This document shows positions 60,011 through 64,000 of a stretch of DNA of 64,000 nt, piece by piece (positions within the stretch are counted from its first letter, which is position 1; every line of letters starts with the position of its first letter). The notes under the pieces were generated by a model. That model saw nothing but the letters and a program-made list of their open reading frames with translations. It ran no database searches and was not told the DNA's origin. A program made the translations under genes and the position numbers. The stretch comes from CAZCVI01 sp964502145 (GTDB taxonomy: Bacteria > Acidobacteriota > Aminicenantia > UBA2199), in assembly GCA_964502145.1 (NCBI GenBank), contig CAZCVI010000033.1:1-64000 (forward strand). The letters run 5' to 3'.

Positions 60011-61510
60011 TCAAAACTTAAAATAAATAAAGTTCTCAGCACTAGACTCCCCAAAAGTCAAAATCCACAAAATCAATCCCAGGTAAATACTCCAGCGGAC
60101 TACCCATTTTTGATTGCCCAACCATTCTTGAACCGTGGCCTTACCCTGCCAGAGGTGTACCAATAGCAAAAACAGCACTGAAATCGCTGCCACCGCAAGC
60201 TCTTTTTTAAGCAATTCAAAACTCAGCGCATTTAATAGCGGTGCTAAGCCGAGTACTTTGGACCAGCCGCTAAAGAGGTGCGTGACAATATAGTGCGCAT
60301 CTGCCAGCGAATCCGCACGGAAGAAAATCCAGGCCCAGGTAACCATTCCAAAAGTCATCAAGCCACGGAAAAGATTCGGCACCCACGCATTTTTCTTGAA
60401 TCCCAGCGTTTTATTTATTTTTTTACGGAGTTTTTTAGTGCCAAAGGATATTGCCAGGAAAAGGCCGTGAATCGTTCCCCAGAGTACAAACGTCCAACTG
60501 GCTCCGTGCCACAAACCGCATAAAAGCATCGTCACCATGATGCCAATCATATAGGCCCAGGTTTCCGCTTTTATTTTTAGCACGTGCGTACTTTTTATTT
60601 TTCTGGACACACTGTAGGCAATGGGAAGAAAGAGATAATCCATTAACCAGGAAGAGAGCGTCATGTGCCACCGTTTCCAGAAATCTCCGATAGAGCGGGC
60701 AAAATACGGGCGGTCAAAATTTTCCCCCAGCTCAACCCCCAGCAGTTTACCAATCCCCAATGCTATATCTGTATACCCTGAAAAGTCACAATAAATCTGG
60801 ATCGAGAAGTAAACTGTGGCGGCCAGAAGACTCGGTCCCGCAAATTCCGTGGGGTTGTTATACACCTTGCTGACAAATGCAGCCAATCGGTCTGCAATCA
60901 CCACTTTTTTAAGAAACCCCATCAGGATTAATATTAAACCCTCCTTCACCCGCTGGTAATCGAACCTTGCTTCCCGATCAAGCTGCGGGATCAGTGTGGT
61001 TGAGCGGTCGATTGGGCCAGCCATGATTTCCGGGAAAAATGAGACATAAAGGGCAAATTCGCATACGCGTTTTTCAGGTTGGCGCGTCTCCCGATAGACA
61101 TCAATCAAGTAGCTGATTTTTTTAAACGTATAGTAGCTGATACCCACCGGGGCAAGAAAGGCCACTGCGTTAACATCGCTTAGAACAGGCAATGGTTTGA
61201 GTAGAGCGGTAGTGATCTCGCTGAAAAAAACCAGGTACTTGAGGGCCAGCAACATGCCGATGTTATGCACCACTCCCAGTATTAGCCAGCGTTTGCGTGC
61301 CCCGGCCACACTGGCTCCAATACGTCGTCCCAGGTAATAATCAAGCAGCGTGGAGACCACTAGAATAATAACGTTTTCCGGCTTGAAGCACATGTAAAAA
61401 AAGTAACCCGCCAGTAACAGGAAGACTTTTCTGAAACGGAAAGGCATAGAAAAGTAAGCCGCCAGCACTACCGCGAAAAAAATCATAAATTGAAAGGAAT
61501 TAAATACCAT
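60011..61510 (-). CDS. MBOAT family O-acyltransferase (AlgI/DltB-like)
   Basis: This 499-aa polytopic membrane protein has the AlgI/DltB MBOAT signature: FWKRWHMTLSSWLMDYLFLP and LCGLWHGASWTFVLWGTIHG with the catalytic His. It moves acyl groups, usually acetyl, across the inner membrane for transfer to a surface glycan. It is convergent with the SGNH-like gene and has its own transcription direction, opposite to the glycan locus. The start ATG at 61510 has no clear Shine-Dalgarno. Confidence 0.94.
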   Translation of the reverse strand: MVFNSFQFMIFFAVVLAAYFSMPFRFRKVFLLLAGYFFYMCFKPENVIILVVSTLLDYYLGRRIGASVAGARKRWLILGVVHNIGMLLALKYLVFFSEITTALLKPLPVLSDVNAVAFLAPVGISYYTFKKISYLIDVYRETRQPEKRVCEFALYVSFFPEIMAGPIDRSTTLIPQLDREARFDYQRVKEGLILILMGFLKKVVIADRLAAFVSKVYNNPTEFAGPSLLAATVYFSIQIYCDFSGYTDIALGIGKLLGVELGENFDRPYFARSIGDFWKRWHMTLSSWLMDYLFLPIAYSVSRKIKSTHVLKIKAETWAYMIGIMVTMLLCGLWHGASWTFVLWGTIHGLFLAISFGTKKLRKKINKTLGFKKNAWVPNLFRGLMTFGMVTWAWIFFRADSLADAHYIVTHLFSGWSKVLGLAPLLNALSFELLKKELAVAAISVLFLLLVHLWQGKATVQEWLGNQKWVVRWSIYLGLILWILTFGESSAENFIYFKF

Positions 61511-61624
61511 GTTCGTCAGATTCCGTATTAAACCTCAATACCTTCGTATTTGCTAAGTTAGTAGTATAAAGCAATATGCTATTTAACTCAATACCTCTCA
61601 GGAGATTGGGGAACTTATTTTCCG

Positions 61625-62677
61625 TTAATTTATTTTAGACTCGGCTTTTAGCACGCGCCGGCCCACCAATTGCCCCCCTTCCGTTTGCACTTCTACCATC
61701 AAAAGCGAATCTTGCTTTAATGGCGGTAGTGAATAAGCCGTCCACACCCGAAAACCATTTCCCGCACGTCCAATCACGTGAAAGAGGCGGGAGGTAAATA
61801 ATTTTTCGCCATTCAAGTACCACAGGTGGCGCACCCGTTCTTTTAACGTGATATTGGCTTTGATAGCCGATAAAATGTATATTCGTTGTTTTTTCTTCGC
61901 CACGGGCAAGGAATTTATTGTGGGGTAAATTTTTAATTGGTTTTTGACCATGCTGGTACCAAAGTCGATAGCATCAACCCGTAATGGGGCCGGAGGAATG
62001 AAGGAGCGTCCCAATTCAGCGACCATAAAGATAACCAAACCCGCAGCCATCGTGAGCAGCCATTTTTTGGTTGTTTTGATATGGGTTAACTGGAAACAAA
62101 AGGTGACAAATCCCAGGAAAGCAATAATAGCGCTAATACGAACCGCATGAATCGTCCTTACTCCCCAGAGAATCGGCAACATCGCATTAATCCCAGCAAA
62201 CAAATTAAAGGCAAAAAACAGCGACATGATTGTGCCTCTTACCGAAATATACCGATCATAAACAATATCCATCGTGGAAAAAATCGCGGAAATGGCAATC
62301 AAAACAATAAAAAAAATATTCTTGGAACCCGCTGTAGCGCTCATGTAATAGATAGGTAAAACAAAGAATAAGAGTTGTTGGTAGAAGTTCCGGTTAAAAT
62401 AGTTAATGCTCAGGCGGATGCGTTGTTTCCATTTTAAAGGAATTTTGGGATGGGACAGGATCAGGGGAATGGCCAGACTGGATAACCAGATAAAGGTAAT
62501 CTCCCAGATCGCGATGCGGATATACTTGAAATCCTGGGAGCCCAGCCACATCACTCCGATCCCAAAAAATAGCGCATATATACTGTGCATCCAGATAAAT
62601 TTATCTTTATGCTTAAGGAATTGTTCCTTATGCTTCTTGAAGAAGTGTCCCAGAGGATTGTTTGTCAGATGCACCAT
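61625..62677 (-). CDS. DUF2914 membrane protein
   Basis: This 350-aa protein has about eight membrane segments in the first 225 residues, then an outer domain (about 265-348) with RVRHLWYLNGEKLF, GNGFRVWTAYSL and EVQTEGGQLVGRRVL. This is the DUF2914 pattern. The role of the domain is unknown. It lies 114 bp upstream of the MBOAT gene on the same strand and may be co-transcribed with it. Confidence 0.8.
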   Translation of the reverse strand: MVHLTNNPLGHFFKKHKEQFLKHKDKFIWMHSIYALFFGIGVMWLGSQDFKYIRIAIWEITFIWLSSLAIPLILSHPKIPLKWKQRIRLSINYFNRNFYQQLLFFVLPIYYMSATAGSKNIFFIVLIAISAIFSTMDIVYDRYISVRGTIMSLFFAFNLFAGINAMLPILWGVRTIHAVRISAIIAFLGFVTFCFQLTHIKTTKKWLLTMAAGLVIFMVAELGRSFIPPAPLRVDAIDFGTSMVKNQLKIYPTINSLPVAKKKQRIYILSAIKANITLKERVRHLWYLNGEKLFTSRLFHVIGRAGNGFRVWTAYSLPPLKQDSLLMVEVQTEGGQLVGRRVLKAESKIN

Positions 62678-62772
62678 CTATGAATTTTATCCTAAATCCA
62701 AGGCAAAAGCAAGGCTAAAGAAGATACTGGATTGGCCACCAAGTAGATGGGAGCATGAAAAGGGGGGATATG

Positions 62773-64000
62773 TTAAGTGAGACAATACGCAAAAGCAGGA
62801 ATGACTTTTATTTCAATTTCATTTTCCATGAAGGTTTCCTCTTCATCATCAGTGATAATAATACCTTCAGTTAAACCGAACCGTTTGCATGCAGCCGTAA
62901 GCCCTCTGATCTCTCTTAGTCTGGTGTCTGGATCGCCAATCGATAAGCTAACCTGTATCGCAGTGCGTACTTCGTTTTTCTCAATGACCACAAAATCACA
63001 TTCCACTTTTTCCCTGTAAAAAAAAGTTTGTTTTCCTTGCTTTAAAAGTTCAATGGCAATCATATTTTCCAGTAGTATACCCGTGTCCTTCGAAAAACGG
63101 AACGTGACGGCATTGATCAACCCGTTGTCGATACAATAGATTTTTTTCTCCGACATTTCCTGTTTCACCACAGAGGGATTGAATTTAGAGAGTATAGACA
63201 TCAAATAAATATTTTCTACCGCGTCCATGAATTCATAAAGCAGATTCTTGCCCGCCTTTATACCCTGCGATTGCAATTCATTGTATATTTTATTGACTGA
63301 AACATCTTTAGAGATAGACGCAAAAAGCCGTTTCAAGAAATATTTTAACACATGAACCTGTTTGATTTCATAACGTTCTACTATATCTTTGAAAAGCATT
63401 GTATTATAGTATTCTTGAAGAACTTTTTCATAGAGGTTTTCGGGAAGTCCCACCAGTTCGGGAAAACCACCGTGTTTGAGAAACCGATGGAAGCCGATAT
63501 GAACAGCGGCTCTACCTGCGGAAGAAAAATCATTGACCGCGATACAATTAAATTCAAGATATTCTCTAAAACTAAGAGGATACAGTTCATAAGGCAATGC
63601 CCGGCCTCTTAAAGAGGTTGAAATTTCCTTGCTCAGCAATCTCGAATTGGAACCGGTAATATAAATGTTCTTGCTGATGGTATCATGGATGCGACGGACG
63701 AACTGATCCCAGCCATCAATGTTCTGGAATTCATCAAAAAAGAAATGAACCTTTTCCAGGGATACCTCAGGGTAGAGTTCCCGATAAGCGTGAAGAATGA
63801 GATCCAGTTCCTCTTTTTTAAAGTCAAGCCGTTCGTCTTCAAAGTTGATGTAGACAACGTGGTGTTTTTCTAGGCCATCATTTAGCAGGCGTTTCAATAA
63901 TTGATAGAGGTAATAGGTTTTCCCGCATCTCCTGACTCCGACGATGGTGATGATCTTCCCGGTTCCCAGGGGAACATCCAGGTGACGGGGCGTAAATTGA
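62773..64000 (-). CDS. DUF4143-type AAA ATPase (5' end beyond the window)
   Basis: The frame continues in phase to the window edge, so this is a partial gene with its start beyond 64000. Past the TTG at 63897 the upstream codons give VGVRRCGKTYYLYQL, a Walker A motif, so the real N-terminus lies further out. Then follow VHFFFDEFQNIDGW (Walker B), ITGSNSRLLS and a C-terminal DUF4143/nuclease-like part with FYREKVECDFVV. Members are widespread, poorly understood ATPases, some in defence or toxin contexts. It is unrelated to the glycan locus. Confidence 0.88.
   Translation of the reverse strand, partial: QFTPRHLDVPLGTGKIITIVGVRRCGKTYYLYQLLKRLLNDGLEKHHVVYINFEDERLDFKKEELDLILHAYRELYPEVSLEKVHFFFDEFQNIDGWDQFVRRIHDTISKNIYITGSNSRLLSKEISTSLRGRALPYELYPLSFREYLEFNCIAVNDFSSAGRAAVHIGFHRFLKHGGFPELVGLPENLYEKVLQEYYNTMLFKDIVERYEIKQVHVLKYFLKRLFASISKDVSVNKIYNELQSQGIKAGKNLLYEFMDAVENIYLMSILSKFNPSVVKQEMSEKKIYCIDNGLINAVTFRFSKDTGILLENMIAIELLKQGKQTFFYREKVECDFVVIEKNEVRTAIQVSLSIGDPDTRLREIRGLTAACKRFGLTEGIIITDDEEETFMENEIEIKVIPAFAYCLT

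Overview
The window is dominated by one very long surface-polysaccharide locus. From 2013 to 59958 about 50 genes all lie on the + strand, mostly with short gaps or 4-bp overlaps. Wzm/Wzt-type ABC export genes, O-antigen-ligase-family proteins, nucleotide-sugar enzymes and an MBOAT acyltransferase point to a diderm (Gram-negative) bacterium making an LPS O-chain, capsule or similar glycan. Moderate GC, a BACON-domain secreted protein, a DUF4143 ATPase and many intergenic minisatellites suggest an uncultured, non-proteobacterial lineage (Acidobacteriota/Aminicenantota-like or FCB-like). That placement is a low-confidence guess.

Left flank (1-2012): a small AraC-type DNA-binding protein on the - strand, an unrecognised 165-aa protein with its own strong promoter and terminator, then a 630-bp gap. 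This gap holds the apparent master promoter of the glycan locus (TTGAAA-17-TATAAT at 1832-1860) and, about 100 nt further on, a perfect match to the ops element (GGCGGTAGCAT, 1959-1969), which recruits RfaH-type NusG paralogues to long O-antigen and capsule operons.

Glycan locus, in order. (a) 2013-7723: wzm, wzt, a GT-C-type membrane protein, a methyltransferase and a sulfotransferase. (b) 7781-13622: a small exported protein, a 1108-aa multidomain secreted protein and a B12-binding radical SAM enzyme. (c) 13636-29232: a pseudaminic-acid-type nonulosonate set (pseB, pseC, a NeuB-like/cytidylyltransferase fusion, pseG, pseI and a GNAT candidate for the PseH step). It is interleaved with a 3,4-ketoisomerase-like cupin and a block unusual for such loci: VOC protein, acyl-adenylating enzyme, inositol-phosphatase-like protein, PdxA-like dehydrogenase, acyl carrier protein, PIG-L deacetylase and an NAD-dependent epimerase. 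(d) 29302-38827: a phosphoesterase, an ATP-grasp enzyme, three large GT-B-like proteins, a methyltransferase, a ParB-like protein and a protein with a duplicated domain. (e) 38993-42272: a CDP-6-deoxyhexose route (rfbF, rfbG, RfbC-like epimerase, RfbD-like reductase). (f) 42301-58707: many glycosyltransferases, two O-antigen ligase/polymerase-family proteins, a CDP-paratose-2-epimerase-like enzyme, a GtrA fusion, a methyltransferase and a polysaccharide deacetylase. (g) 58921-61510: an SGNH-like protein facing an MBOAT O-acyltransferase.

Right flank (61625-64000, - strand): a DUF2914 membrane protein and a DUF4143-type ATPase whose start lies beyond the window.

Two kinds of non-coding structure recur. 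One is 9-bp-period minisatellites of two families (GTCCAGNNN and TCCCATNNN), some forming long hairpins and two enclosed by CTGAATTCAC-type terminal inverted repeats. The other is short tandem duplications (10-14 bp) lying across or beside stop codons. Both cluster at the 3' ends of genes, and in three genes the 9-bp array supplies or abuts the stop codon. No tRNA, rRNA, CRISPR array or transposase gene was seen.
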